A stretch of 64,000 bases of DNA from NCBI RefSeq assembly GCF_014841135.1, contig NZ_JACYTN010000023.1:1-64000 (forward strand). Reading direction: 5' to 3'. Below are positions 26,419 to 36,159 of this stretch, piece by piece. Each line of letters begins with the position of its first letter. Within the stretch, counting starts at the first letter, position 1. The position numbers were made by a program, and so were the translations under genes. Source of the DNA: Paenibacillus arenosi. GTDB taxonomy: Bacteria; Bacillota; Bacilli; Paenibacillales; Paenibacillaceae. The notes below the pieces were generated by a model that made no database searches, was not told where the DNA came from, and saw only the letters and a list, made by a program, of their open reading frames with translations.

Positions 26419-28176
26419 CTATGCACCTTCCTTAGTGTCATTTCGCGGCAGTTTAATGATTACCGTAGTCCCTTCTCCTAGACTGCTCTCTACTATAAAA
26501 GAAGCTTGGCTGCCGTAAATTTCTTGAATCCGACTGCGAATATTAACAAGTGCTGTTCCCGTACCCTCCTGCGAAGGCACTACTTCCCTGCCCAGTGCAC
26601 CGATAGCATCTGTCGAGATGCCGCTACCATTATCTTCCGTTATAAGCACCATCGTATCTCCCTCCGCCTCCGAGCAAATACGAACATATCCTGTTCCTTT
26701 AAAACCTTTGCCGAATCCATGCCTCACTGCATTCTCCACTAACGGCTGTAAAGTAAACGGCGGAATGAGCACTTCCTTAAACGAAGGATCAATGCAAAAT
26801 TCAATCGTATACTTACCCGGAAAACGAGCCTGCTCAAGCGACAAATAAGCTTCTACATGCTCTAGCTCTTTGTGAAGCGGAATAAGCATCGAGCGAGCCC
26901 CTTGGAGATTGCTGCGGAAAAAGACACTAAGCTGCTGCAGCAACTTGCGTGCTTGTTCCGGGTTCGTTCTACAGAGTACAGATATCGTGTTAATCGCATT
27001 GAATAAGAAGTGCGGATGGACTTGTGCCTGTAGTGCTTTAATCTCTGCATCCTTCAGCAACCTGCTCTGCAGCTCTGCTTCTGCCAACTCCAGTTGATTG
27101 GAGAACAGCTTGCCAAGACCTTCAGCAAGCTCCTTCTCTACTTGATCTAGCCGAGATGGACTTTTAAAGTATAGCTTCAATGTCCCTACCGTCTTGTTGC
27201 GCACATACAGCGGTATCACATATGCCCCATGCAGTGGACAGTGCCCACTGGAACATTGAATTTCTTCGCGGGAACAAGCCTTATGCACGAGCCCCTCGTC
27301 CAAAACTCGCCGAGTTAACCTTGTCGTAATTGGCTGCAAAGCAATATGATGATCAGCGCCTACGCCTACATGGGCGAGGATCCGTGTTCTATCCGTAATC
27401 GAGATGGCATCCGCATTCGTTTCTTTCAATATAATGAGCGCCGCTTCGCGGCAAGAGCTCGCACTTAAACCTTGACGAAAATACGGTAACGTTTGATCCG
27501 CGATGTGCAGCACCTTATGCGTTTGCACAGCTCTCGAACGTTCTTCTTCTTGAAAAATGGATTGGATAATCGTCATAAATAAATACGTACCAAAGCCATT
27601 TATCACAATCATCGGTACAGCAATAACCTGCACAAGTGCAAATGCCTCGGTTGACGGAGCCGCTACTAGCAAAATAATACCCATTTGGGCACATTCCATT
27701 AAAATACCGATTCCCGCCGCATGCCAAGGCGCATGCGGATTGCGAATCCGGAATTTACGGGCAATGAATCCGGTTACAATACCTGCCGCAATGGTGGAAA
27801 ACGCACAGGCAATGGCCGTGAATCCCCCTAGAAACAAGCGATGCAATCCTGCAATTACACCTACACCCGATCCAACAAGCGGACCGCCCAACAAACCACC
27901 AATGACGACTCCCATAATTCGGGTATTTGCAATCGCGCTATCGGGATCAACAGCTACATTCCATGCTTGCGAAGATACGAGCTCATTGTATATGTGTACC
28001 CCCGTATAGTTACTAACGACGCCAAATGAACCAAATACGACAATGAGCAGCACTTTTTCTTTCCAGCCATGCTCATAGTGTATAATCCGTCGGAACGACT
28101 TCATCCTAGATAGGACGAAGGCGATAATAAGCAAGATACCTACTCTCTCTAGCATAAGAGGAAGTAATTGTAACAT
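26419..28176 (-). CDS. LytS-type sensor histidine kinase
   Basis: A 585-residue kinase. The first 210 residues form the 5TMR_LYT membrane sensor (GSFGVVSNYTGVHI, MGVVIGGLLGGPLVGSGVG, AGLHRLFLGGFTA). A GAF-like domain (about 225-365) with two Cys-containing segments (HKACSREEIQCSSGHC) precedes a His_kinase domain with HPHFLFNAINTI near residue 395, then an HATPase (VENAVRHGFG). Known relatives (BtsS, LytS) respond to external pyruvate. The cysteine cluster inside the GAF-like part stands out, but its ligand is unknown. It is the first gene of its operon. Confidence 0.92.
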   Translation of the reverse strand: MLQLLPLMLERVGILLIIAFVLSRMKSFRRIIHYEHGWKEKVLLIVVFGSFGVVSNYTGVHIYNELVSSQAWNVAVDPDSAIANTRIMGVVIGGLLGGPLVGSGVGVIAGLHRLFLGGFTAIACAFSTIAAGIVTGFIARKFRIRNPHAPWHAAGIGILMECAQMGIILLVAAPSTEAFALVQVIAVPMIVINGFGTYLFMTIIQSIFQEEERSRAVQTHKVLHIADQTLPYFRQGLSASSCREAALIILKETNADAISITDRTRILAHVGVGADHHIALQPITTRLTRRVLDEGLVHKACSREEIQCSSGHCPLHGAYVIPLYVRNKTVGTLKLYFKSPSRLDQVEKELAEGLGKLFSNQLELAEAELQSRLLKDAEIKALQAQVHPHFLFNAINTISVLCRTNPEQARKLLQQLSVFFRSNLQGARSMLIPLHKELEHVEAYLSLEQARFPGKYTIEFCIDPSFKEVLIPPFTLQPLVENAVRHGFGKGFKGTGYVRICSEAEGDTMVLITEDNGSGISTDAIGALGREVVPSQEGTGTALVNIRSRIQEIYGSQASFIVESSLGEGTTVIIKLPRNDTKEGA

Positions 28177-28301
28177 GGAATAGGCACCCCCGTGCTTCTA
28201 TTTATTTTCTGTGACTTCATTATACAAGAACAGGGCAAATGCGAGGAGGTCAAGCTACAGGATAAATATGACAGGGAGTACCTGAGAGAAACATAAACAA
28301 T

Positions 28302-28332
28302 AAAAAACGGTATCACCATTAAGGTGATACCG
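28302..28332 (-). terminator. Terminator of argS
   Basis: A perfect 10-bp stem (CGGTATCACC/GGTGATACCG) followed on the minus strand by TTTTTTATTG. Confidence 0.92.
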
Positions 28333-28382
28333 CCCGTTACATCATTCTATACATGTACTAGCCTAATGCTAGAATTTTGAAA

Positions 28383-30062
28383 TTACATACGATCTGGAGC
28401 GGATACGCCCACAAGACGAAGGACGTTCGCAATTACTGTGCGAACTGCGCCTAGAAGTGCCAAGCGAGCTTGTGTTTGCTCTGCATCTTCCGTAATAACG
28501 CGCTCTGCCTTGTAGTAGCTGTGCAGCATAGATGCAAGCTCATACACATAGCGGATTAAGCGATGTGGTGCATAGTCGCGTGCTGCAACTTCGATTTCCG
28601 CTTGAAGTTCACCCATCTTGCGCAGCAAGTCAAGTTCATGCTCAGCTGTCAATGTGCTGAGGTTCACTTCGTTCAATGGCTTAAGAGCAACACCTTGCTC
28701 TTCTGCTTGACGGTAGATGCTGCAAATACGTGCATGCGCATACTGTACGTAGAAGACAGGGTTTTCGTTGGATTTGGAAATCGCCAAATCCATATCGAAA
28801 TCAAGATGAGAATCTGTCGAACGCATTGTGAAGAAGTAGCGAATTGCGTCTACGCCAACTTCGTCCATCAAATCTTCCATCGTTACAGCTTTACCTGTAC
28901 GCTTAGACATCTTCACTTTCTCGCCATCTTGGAACAAGCTTACCATTTGCGCTACGAGCACGATCAGCTTATCTGGATCATTGCCAAGTGCCTCCATAGC
29001 TGCCTTCATACGAGGAATATAACCATGGTGGTCAGCACCCCAGATGTTCATGACACGATCAAAGCCACGAGCATATTTATCACGGTGGTAAGCGATGTCT
29101 GGCGTCAAGTACGTGTAAGTACCGTCATTTTTAATCAATACACGGTCCTTATCGTCGCCGTACTCTGTCGTACGCAGCCATGTAGCGCCGCCTTCTTCAA
29201 ACACTTTTCCACGTGCTTTCAGCTCATCCAACGCTTGCGTGATTACGCCGCTCTCGTACAAGGAAGTCTCGCTGAACCACACGTCAAAGCCAACTTTGAA
29301 ACGAGCCAAGTCACGCTTAATTTTATCTAATTCTTTCTTCAAACCGAATTCACGGAAGAACTTCGTGCGCTCTTCTTCTGATAGCTGGAGAAGGCGATCG
29401 CCTTCTTGCTCAACTAACTCTTGTGCAAAGCCTTTAATATCTTCGCCATGATAGCCATCTGCTGGCATTTCTGCGTCAAGCCCAAGCGCTTGCTTATAGC
29501 GGCATTCAAGAGACAGAATCAAGTTCACTACTTGATTACCCGCATCGTTAATATAGTACTCGCGTGTTACTTCATAACCCGCGAAGTCTAGTACGTTACA
29601 AATTGCATCACCAACAGCTGCACCACGGGCATGACCTAAGTGAAGGCTTCCTGTCGGGTTCGCACTAACAAACTCCATTTGTACACGTTGTCCTGCACCC
29701 GCTGTAATACGACCGTAGTTGTCACCTTGCTCTGCTACTTCTTTTACCACATCGTACAAATAGCTCTTATTCATACGGAAGTTAATGAAGCCTGGGCCTG
29801 CAATTTCCGCGCTCTCAATGAAAGCCGCAGCATTATCCAAATTCTCGATAATCGCCTCTGCAATTTGACGAGGGTTGCGCTTCGCAATACGAGTAAGCTG
29901 CATCGCTACGTTGGTCGCCAAGTCACCGTGTGTCTTGTCTTTCGGAACTTCTATTACAAATGCAGGCATTTCCTCACGTGTTACGATACCTGCTTTTAGA
30001 ATTGATTCTTCAATAGCCTTTATAACCCCTTGATTAATCCGTTCAATAACTCCAGTACTCAT
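28383..30062 (-). CDS. argS: Arginyl-tRNA synthetase
   Basis: A 559-residue class I synthetase. An N-terminal Add-1 domain is followed by the HIGH-type motif [14 protein letters not shown] (about 132-145), the KMSK loop [11 protein letters not shown], and a C-terminal DALR anticodon-binding domain ending VGVSAPDRM, the characteristic ArgS C-terminus. It charges tRNA-Arg. The ATG at 30062 is preferred because AGGGAG sits 8 nt upstream. It starts 2 nt after the ywiB stop, so the two genes are probably cotranscribed as in B. subtilis. Confidence 0.97.
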   Translation of the reverse strand: MSTGVIERINQGVIKAIEESILKAGIVTREEMPAFVIEVPKDKTHGDLATNVAMQLTRIAKRNPRQIAEAIIENLDNAAAFIESAEIAGPGFINFRMNKSYLYDVVKEVAEQGDNYGRITAGAGQRVQMEFVSANPTGSLHLGHARGAAVGDAICNVLDFAGYEVTREYYINDAGNQVVNLILSLECRYKQALGLDAEMPADGYHGEDIKGFAQELVEQEGDRLLQLSEEERTKFFREFGLKKELDKIKRDLARFKVGFDVWFSETSLYESGVITQALDELKARGKVFEEGGATWLRTTEYGDDKDRVLIKNDGTYTYLTPDIAYHRDKYARGFDRVMNIWGADHHGYIPRMKAAMEALGNDPDKLIVLVAQMVSLFQDGEKVKMSKRTGKAVTMEDLMDEVGVDAIRYFFTMRSTDSHLDFDMDLAISKSNENPVFYVQYAHARICSIYRQAEEQGVALKPLNEVNLSTLTAEHELDLLRKMGELQAEIEVAARDYAPHRLIRYVYELASMLHSYYKAERVITEDAEQTQARLALLGAVRTVIANVLRLVGVSAPDRM

Positions 30063-30064
30063 AT

Positions 30065-30637
30065 TCATTGCTCCCTCTCTGATGTGCTCGACCAATCCAA
30101 TGTCAATGCCAAAGCAAATTGTCCGACGCAGTCTTCTTCTATATATAAGTCGTATGCCCATGCGACATACTCTGGTAAATGCGCAATAACTCCGTTCTTC
30201 TCAATAGCGCGGTCACGGCGTGTCCACTGCTTTGTATCCGTAACGAGCGGAAACCGTAATGCTGCCGAGCGATAGTAGCCGTTCAAACGCATGTTGGGCG
30301 CAAAAGACATTTCCGATTCCACATCCCCGCGTCGAGTCAGCTTCCATTCGTCCGCGCTGAGCTTTAGCATCACATTTGTGACCGGTGCTGCTTGGACCTG
30401 CTCATCTGCCGTTCCAGCTGAGCTACTTCGTCGCTTAACCGCCTGGGAACGATCCTCTTTAGCAGCCAAGATTGGCTCCTCATATCTAATGTAGATATGA
30501 TTGCCCTTGCAGTATACGTCCGCATCCACAGTATGCTCAACTTGTTCCTTATTCTGCACACTCTTAATTGTAAGATGGGTGCGATATTTGTTCGCTGCCG
30601 CCGGATTCCCGTTCGACAAGTGCACCTTGTCTGCCAT
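30065..30637 (-). CDS. ywiB: YwiB-like protein (DUF1934)
   Basis: A 190-residue soluble protein, mostly beta strands, related to the lipocalin-like DUF1934 family ([55 protein letters not shown]). Function unknown. A Ser/Ala-rich insertion near residues 70-85 ([15 protein letters not shown]) makes it longer than the roughly 140-residue B. subtilis protein. ATG 30637 has GGGAG 7 nt upstream; the longer frame starts at a TTG with no site. The assignment leans on its position directly before argS. Confidence 0.85.
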   Translation of the reverse strand: MADKVHLSNGNPAAANKYRTHLTIKSVQNKEQVEHTVDADVYCKGNHIYIRYEEPILAAKEDRSQAVKRRSSSAGTADEQVQAAPVTNVMLKLSADEWKLTRRGDVESEMSFAPNMRLNGYYRSAALRFPLVTDTKQWTRRDRAIEKNGVIAHLPEYVAWAYDLYIEEDCVGQFALALTLDWSSTSEREQ

Positions 30638-30769
30638 CGTGTAACTCCCATTTCCTAAATAATCTGATTCCATCAATTATCCGGGAAACGCCCGCAATTT
30701 GCAACCTTTTGGGGGCTTTTGCAATCCATTTCTGCCTTAACGCCTATAATGCTCGAAAGTGGCAGTGCT

Positions 30770-31294
30770 CTAGGCTCGAAGCGAATACAAATAATACACG
30801 CACGCTATCGTCCACACATCAACTTCTTCCGAATGATTCTTTACCGTAATCGTCATAGGAGGAAGCATTTTATCATATGTAATTTCTGCATGGAGCATAT
30901 TTGACTCGCCTTGCACGCGCATAGTCCGATTACCTATATCTTTTGTGAAGAGATACCACTTTTCTCTATATTGTAATTCATAGCGGATATGTGTCTTTAT
31001 CTTCGTCTTGTCTGAAATGCGATTATTTCCACCATCTACACACTTTATTTTCCATTCGCCACCAATCATTTTTGTCAATGGAGTAACATCCTCAACGGTA
31101 ATAAGAGAATGTCCATCCACATGAAACGCTTTAAGATTCACTTCGTATTCATCTATAAAGTGATCAACAACACGCATCCATTTATTTTTATAATATCTCT
31201 GTATCGACCCTATTCTTTTATGATTCTCATCTAAAATTTCTATTTCTTTTGTACTTTTTTTGTAAAAATGAGGTTTATATGTATATACAGCCAT
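30770..31294 (-). CDS. Tubby C-terminal-like domain protein
   Basis: A 174-residue protein. The pattern YKKSTKEIEILDENHKRIG, SIQRYYKNKWMR and later KIKTHIRYELQYREKWYLF resembles bacterial tubby-C-like (LURP-one-fold) proteins found in Bacillus and Paenibacillus, a beta-barrel with a central helix thought to sit at membranes. Function unknown. AAGAGGTG lies 8 nt before the ATG. It sits between ywiB and a secreted stalk protein on the other strand, in a stretch lower in GC than argS. Confidence 0.65.
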   Translation of the reverse strand: MAVYTYKPHFYKKSTKEIEILDENHKRIGSIQRYYKNKWMRVVDHFIDEYEVNLKAFHVDGHSLITVEDVTPLTKMIGGEWKIKCVDGGNNRISDKTKIKTHIRYELQYREKWYLFTKDIGNRTMRVQGESNMLHAEITYDKMLPPMTITVKNHSEEVDVWTIACVYYLYSLRA

Positions 31295-31619
31295 TTTATC
31301 TACACCTCTTTCAAAATATAAATTGCTGATATTTACGCATTTCGCCCATACAATCCAAGCAGTTTAATACAACTTTTCAGTTGAAATCAAAAAATATAAA
31401 GCATACAAATTTGAGGTAAAAATTTTATATTTAATAGATTTTTAACCTATTTCATCTTATTTCCTGATACAATATGTTGGTAAATTAAACCTTTATTTTT
31501 AAGTTTTATACTGCACTTATTACGAAGAATAACTCTATTTCATTATCATAATATGAAAATAGTGTTTTGGGATATTTTTCATGAATATATGTGCATATAT
31601 TTTAATTGGAGGGGACAGC

Positions 31620-32849
31620 ATGTTCAACGTCAGCATGAAGAAGACCGTTATTGCTTCTACACTAGCACTAACCATCGCTACTGGAAGCCTAACAGCAAGT
31701 GCAGCACCTAGCATCATCATTAACTACGATCAGTCCACGACTAGTGAAGTAAATCCAATTGTTAAAAATGGAGTTTCCTTAGTTGAAGTTCGCCCGCTCT
31801 TGCAGCAGCTCGGCTACAAACTCAAATGGAACAAAACCAATAAAAGTCTGACCGCAAGCAACGCTTCACAAACCGTCGTATTCCAAGCAAATTCAGCGAA
31901 AGTGAAGCAGTATAAAGGAAATGCAGAAACCAACCATAACATGCTTGCATCTGCCGAGCTAGTAAAAGGACAGCTCTATGTCCCACTGCGCTCTGTAAGC
32001 GATATTATTGGTCTTGAATTAAAGGTAGACGGCACCAAACATACATATACTCTGCATGATTCACAAGCTGCAGCACTAGAAGAGAGACGACTCGAAGAAA
32101 CAAAAGACTTCTTTGCCAAATTAGCTGCCTATGAAAATAGTGGTGATAGAACTGCTTACCTGAACATGTTCGACAAACAATCTCACTTCTATAAGCTAAT
32201 GGAGAAGAACCTGAGTCAATACAGCCACAAGCTTATAAAAACGAGCTATGAAGATGTATTGGTAGCAGATGTGAATGAAAATGGGGTTTCCGTCAGCACA
32301 ACTGTCGTATCCAGCGTTTATAACGGTGACCAAGCAACTGCATCTATGACCATGCCTACTTCCTTCTTAGTAAAGCTAGATAAGAGTGAAGAAGCGCTGG
32401 AGAGCATCATTTCCATGACACCAAATTCCGTATCCTATCAACTGAAAGATGGTTGGGAGAAAACGAAAGTAACATTACCTGAAGCAGATCAGCAAGCGTT
32501 CAAAGATGTGGCTAACCTCGTGATGGAATCCATCAACACGGAGAACTGGGATAAACTGAACAGCCTATTTACAGCTGATAATTATCTTGTGAAAATGATG
32601 CTGTCCAGCAAGTTTAAAACTTTGTTTGCACAAGTTGATATGAAAGCAGAGCTCAAACAGCAAGTTGTGCTTGCGGCAGACGACAAACATGCCTTTTTCG
32701 CGACGGTTGAGAAATATACGATGTTGAATCAGACGGATACACCACCTATGGAATCAACGATGCTCTACTCGTTGGAACGAGGAGAAGATGGCAAATGGAA
32801 AGTCTCTTCGATCGACGAAATCTCAACTACAGTAATAGGCGGTGAATGA
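31620..32849 (+). CDS. Secreted stalk-domain protein (copper amine oxidase N-like)
   Basis: A 409-residue protein with a signal peptide (KKTVIASTLALTIATGSLTASA). Residues about 40-150 match the stalk domain named after the copper amine oxidase N-terminus (VEVRPLLQQLGYKLKWNK, VPLRSVSDIIGLEL), common in cell-surface proteins of Paenibacillus. The C-terminal 240 residues look like two related SnoaL/NTF2-like repeats (FFAKLAAYENSGDRTAYLNMF and VMESINTENWDKLNSLF). It has no catalytic motif. GGAGGGG precedes ATG 31620 by 5 nt. It overlaps the S41 protease start by 4 nt, so the two are coupled. The 325-nt gap before it (31295-31619) is very AT-rich, with no clear promoter. Confidence 0.8.
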   Translation: MFNVSMKKTVIASTLALTIATGSLTASAAPSIIINYDQSTTSEVNPIVKNGVSLVEVRPLLQQLGYKLKWNKTNKSLTASNASQTVVFQANSAKVKQYKGNAETNHNMLASAELVKGQLYVPLRSVSDIIGLELKVDGTKHTYTLHDSQAAALEERRLEETKDFFAKLAAYENSGDRTAYLNMFDKQSHFYKLMEKNLSQYSHKLIKTSYEDVLVADVNENGVSVSTTVVSSVYNGDQATASMTMPTSFLVKLDKSEEALESIISMTPNSVSYQLKDGWEKTKVTLPEADQQAFKDVANLVMESINTENWDKLNSLFTADNYLVKMMLSSKFKTLFAQVDMKAELKQQVVLAADDKHAFFATVEKYTMLNQTDTPPMESTMLYSLERGEDGKWKVSSIDEISTTVIGGE

Positions 32850-34000
32850 TAATGAACCTTCGACTTCGTACTATGCGTACAATCGTTAGCTTTTTCCTGA
32901 CATTTGCGTTGCTAACTGGTGTTTTCGTTATTCAGCCTGATCAGGCATATGCAAATACGGAAACGGCCGCAACGACTTCACTAGAAGTTAAAAAAGAAGC
33001 AGCAGGGCTTATTGAAGAGCATTACGGCATCACATTTTCAGAAGAGCAAATTAAAAACAATACGATGCAGGAACTGACAGCTACGCTTAATGACCCATTT
33101 TCTCGTCATATTACGGCTAAAGAATGGGAGCAAATGAACAACTGGTCTGAGAGTGAAGAAATGGCTCATATCGGGATCACATTCGCGAAGCAGCAAGGCC
33201 AATATCGTATCGTTACGGTTACTCCAGGATCTCCTGCTGAGCAAGCAGGCTTTAAACAAGGGGATATTATCATTTCTATCGATGGTGCAGCTGTTAAAAA
33301 TCAAACAAAACAAGATATTTTCTCTGTTTTATTCGGCAAAAAAGATACATCCGTCAAAATGGTTGTACAACGCGGAAAAAATAAGATGACGAAGTCAGTT
33401 AAACGCGCCGTTCTTCCTATGGCCGCTGTAGAAGGCCAAATGCTGGACAAACGTACAGGCTATATTCGCATCTACACATTTATGGACCAAATGGTGTATG
33501 AGCAATTCGAAGCACAGTGGAATGCACTGCGCAAACAAGGGATGAAATCTGTCATTCTCGATCTTCGCTACAACACAGGCGGGCTGATGGAAGAAACGAG
33601 ACAAGTTGCCTCCTTACTGCGTGACAAAGGCGTGTTCACTTACTACAAGAGCCCAGCAGGATTAGTATCTACTTCTACTCTTGATAAAGGCAAGAAGCCA
33701 GATTACACGATGACGGTTCTAGTAAATGAGTATACAGCGAGCTCTTCAGAAGCTCTTACAGGCTTCCTACAAGGTTATAATCTTGCAACGGTTGTAGGTA
33801 CCAAAACATACGGCAAAGGCGTTATGCAAATGCCTTATGAGCTTAGCGACGGCTCTTACTTGATGCTGACGACACAAGAATTTTTCGCACCAGACATGAC
33901 AAAGATTCAACAACAAGGACTTCAGCCGGATGCGATTTCGAAAGATAAAAAAGCGGAGCTGAACCGCCTACTTGTTAACTCCGGGCTTATGAACATATAG
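32846..34000 (+). CDS. S41 family C-terminal processing peptidase (CtpA-like)
   Basis: A 384-residue exported protease. A signal peptide (about 1-33, ending AYA) leads to a PDZ domain (about 105-185, GITFAKQQGQYRIVTVTPGSPAEQAGFKQGD split across strands) and an S41 catalytic core with Ser in ASSSEALTGF and Lys in VGTKTYGKGVM, the Ser-Lys dyad. Such enzymes trim the C-termini of exported proteins, for example SpoIVB-type signalling substrates. It is coupled by an ATGA overlap to the stalk protein, a possible substrate or partner. A second ATG 6 nt later could be the true start. Confidence 0.9.
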   Translation: MIMNLRLRTMRTIVSFFLTFALLTGVFVIQPDQAYANTETAATTSLEVKKEAAGLIEEHYGITFSEEQIKNNTMQELTATLNDPFSRHITAKEWEQMNNWSESEEMAHIGITFAKQQGQYRIVTVTPGSPAEQAGFKQGDIIISIDGAAVKNQTKQDIFSVLFGKKDTSVKMVVQRGKNKMTKSVKRAVLPMAAVEGQMLDKRTGYIRIYTFMDQMVYEQFEAQWNALRKQGMKSVILDLRYNTGGLMEETRQVASLLRDKGVFTYYKSPAGLVSTSTLDKGKKPDYTMTVLVNEYTASSSEALTGFLQGYNLATVVGTKTYGKGVMQMPYELSDGSYLMLTTQEFFAPDMTKIQQQGLQPDAISKDKKAELNRLLVNSGLMNI

Positions 34001-34058
34001 AAAGAAAGTAGCCCTATATCTACCTGTCTCCTAATGAAGAATGTATAACTAGAAATAA

Positions 34059-34112
34059 GCGCCCAGTATTCCTCTTTCAAGATGGATATGCTGGGCGCTT
34101 CTATTTATTTTT
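34059..34112 (+). terminator. Terminator of the stalk/S41 operon
   Basis: GCGCCCAG/CTGGGCGC around a long loop, followed by TTCTATTTATTTTT. Confidence 0.85.
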
Positions 34113-34213
34113 AGCCCTACCTATGAAAATCATGCAAATATATCAGACTATCAGTACAATCCCTTACTATTTTCTTGCATTTACTATAAGCAGATATATA
34201 AGGAGGGATTCCA

Positions 34214-34621
34214 ATGAAATATAAAGTAAACATGAAAGTTGTAAAGCCTAGAAGTTCGATACGAGGTATTAAGACGGTTAGAAGCGCTAATACAACAAAA
34301 CAGGTTGCTAGATTAAGAGCAAGCAATCCAGATGATATTCAAGATTTGAATGGCGGAAATCTATATCGTCTCGTATACAACCGTATCCTCGCGCCTGGCG
34401 TATTTCATGAGTTCCTCTTTAACGGAAGACAAGTGGACAACAACAGAGTTTATAGACCTGTCAGTGGGGGTTGGTGGATTGAAGATAATAATGTTGATCT
34501 TCCGACTTGTACTACCAACTACTCCGCTTCCCAATTTCAATGGAATACGGTCCTTTATAATCCAAGTACAGAGTCAAGAGAAGCCAAATTTGTCATCATT
34601 GCAAGAAGAACTCAAAATTAA
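34214..34621 (+). CDS. Unknown protein, first of a tandem paralogue pair
   Basis: A 135-residue protein I do not recognise. It begins with a basic segment (KVVKPRSSIRGIKTVRSANT), then a beta-rich region with YRLVYNRILAPGVFHEF, SGGWW and LYNPSTESREAKFVI. It has no signal peptide or membrane segment. The next gene is clearly related across its whole length, sharing KPRxSxRxxKTxRSANT, SGGWW, a Cys shortly before NY, and TVLYNP. GGAGGG is 6 nt before the ATG. The pair lies between the S41 operon and speB in what is otherwise a Bacillus-conserved order, so it is probably acquired. A small secreted-like beta-sandwich such as a lectin or toxin is possible but not shown. Confidence 0.75.
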   Translation: MKYKVNMKVVKPRSSIRGIKTVRSANTTKQVARLRASNPDDIQDLNGGNLYRLVYNRILAPGVFHEFLFNGRQVDNNRVYRPVSGGWWIEDNNVDLPTCTTNYSASQFQWNTVLYNPSTESREAKFVIIARRTQN

Positions 34622-34641
34622 AGAGAATAGAGGGGTAACCT

Positions 34642-35052
34642 ATGCGAGTTAGATTTAACACGAAGGTGATTAAGCCTCGAGGCTCGGCAAGAATATTAAA
34701 AACAGCTAGATCTGCTAATACAGCGGTAAATATTCCTGACCATGCTAAGAAACAAAAAGTCACTGTTGCACCTAACGATGCAAAAACAACTCAAGATTTA
34801 GGCCAGGGCTTTTACCGATTCACATTTTTTTATGACCTTGATCCGGGCTCTTTCTTCACGTTCTACTTCAGAGGGAGGGAATATAGCAATTATAAACCAA
34901 TCAGTGGAGGATGGTGGGCTGTAAATAACTTAGAAGACCTCGTTATATGCAATTCCAACTATGCTGTTGATGACTATGACTGGGTCACGGTTCTTTACAA
35001 TCCTACCGACTATACACGTCAAGCTGCATTCGTCATTACCGCCAAGCAATAG
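34642..35052 (+). CDS. Unknown protein, second of a tandem paralogue pair
   Basis: A 136-residue relative of the preceding gene, starting 20 nt after its stop and surely cotranscribed. The same blocks occur in the same order: KVIKPRGSARILKTARSANT, an inserted Lys/Ala-rich stretch (about 30-47), YRFTFFYDLDPGSFF, SGGWWAVNN and TVLYNPTDYTRQAAFVI. The aromatic and Gly-rich core suggests a compact beta fold. No family is recognised. GAGGGG lies 5 nt before the ATG. The paralogues have clearly diverged, which implies an old duplication. Confidence 0.75.
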   Translation: MRVRFNTKVIKPRGSARILKTARSANTAVNIPDHAKKQKVTVAPNDAKTTQDLGQGFYRFTFFYDLDPGSFFTFYFRGREYSNYKPISGGWWAVNNLEDLVICNSNYAVDDYDWVTVLYNPTDYTRQAAFVITAKQ

Positions 35053-35200
35053 AAGAAACCTTTCTCACAAAACTAAACAGCTAAACTCGACCACTATCCT
35101 TGCAATCTACATCATTACTATGATGGACATAAATTAAGTTCAAAATGTGGAGTGATACTACGAATTCAATCATTTAACAAAATACCAATTTGATTGCAGC

Positions 35201-35252
35201 AAAAAACCACCCTTCTTCTACGCAAACCAAGCGCATAGTCAGAAGGGTGGTT
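35201..35252 (-). terminator. Terminator of speE-speB
   Basis: A perfect 12-bp stem (AACCACCCTTCT/AGAAGGGTGGTT) over a 24-nt loop, ending on the minus strand in TTTTTTGC, 12 nt after the speB stop. Confidence 0.92.
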
Positions 35253-35264
35253 ATTCAGATAATA

Positions 35265-36134
35265 CTATTTTACAAACCCCAGTAGCATCTCACGAATGAG
35301 TTTGCTCGCTGCAATCTGCGTTTGCTCCGTTGGATCATAGATCGGTGCAACTTCAACCAAGTCGCAGCCGACGATGTTCGCTTCAGAACCAGCAATTAGA
35401 TGAATCGCTTCAAGCAATTCCTTCGTCGTAATACCGCCAATTTCCGCCGTACCTGTACCAGGTGCGCAGCTAGGGTCCAATACGTCGATATCGATCGTTA
35501 CATACACCGGACGGCCAGCAAGCTCAGGAAGTACTTTGCGCAAAGGCTCAGCTACTTCATACGGATAGAAATTGATGTTCTCACGAGCATATGCCCACTC
35601 CTCACGGGAACCAGAGCGAATGCCGAATTGATAAATATTTTTGCTGCCGATCAACTTCGCTGCTTTAAGCAGTGGTGTTGAGTGAGACAACGGCTCGCCT
35701 TCATAGTCTTCACGCAAATCAGCATGCGCATCGATATGAATAATTGCGAGATCAGGGTACTTCTTAAATACCTCTTGAATAACCGGCCACGAAACAAGAT
35801 GTTCGCCACCAAGCCCGACTGGGAACTTGTTGTCTTTCATCAAGCCCGCTACATACTCTTGAATAACATCCAAGCTACGTGCAGCGTTACCGAATGGCAA
35901 CAGCAAGTCGCCTGCATCGAAGTATGTTACTTCTTCCAAGCTCTTATCGAGATAAGGGCTGTATTCTTCTAATCCAACAGATGCTTCACGAATGCGGCCA
36001 GGGCCGAATCGGGAGCCAGGACGGAATGATACCGTGTAGTCCATCGGCATACCATAGATAACTGCCTTGGATTCCTCATAGTTGTCAGAGCTTAGAATAA
36101 ATACGTTGCCTGAATATTTTTGATCTAATCTCAT
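35265..36134 (-). CDS. speB: Agmatinase
   Basis: A 289-residue ureohydrolase with the dinuclear-manganese motifs GGEH (about 113-116), HIDAHADLR (about 136-144) and DIDVLDPSCAPGTGTAEIGG (about 217-236). It hydrolyses agmatine to putrescine and urea, supplying the substrate for the spermidine synthase encoded just upstream. AGGAGAAG lies about 7 nt before the ATG. Order and spacing (speE, 25 nt, speB) match the B. subtilis operon. Confidence 0.97.
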   Translation of the reverse strand: MRLDQKYSGNVFILSSDNYEESKAVIYGMPMDYTVSFRPGSRFGPGRIREASVGLEEYSPYLDKSLEEVTYFDAGDLLLPFGNAARSLDVIQEYVAGLMKDNKFPVGLGGEHLVSWPVIQEVFKKYPDLAIIHIDAHADLREDYEGEPLSHSTPLLKAAKLIGSKNIYQFGIRSGSREEWAYARENINFYPYEVAEPLRKVLPELAGRPVYVTIDIDVLDPSCAPGTGTAEIGGITTKELLEAIHLIAGSEANIVGCDLVEVAPIYDPTEQTQIAASKLIREMLLGFVK

Positions 36135-36159
36135 CGTCTTCTTCTCCTTTGCGCTCCGC

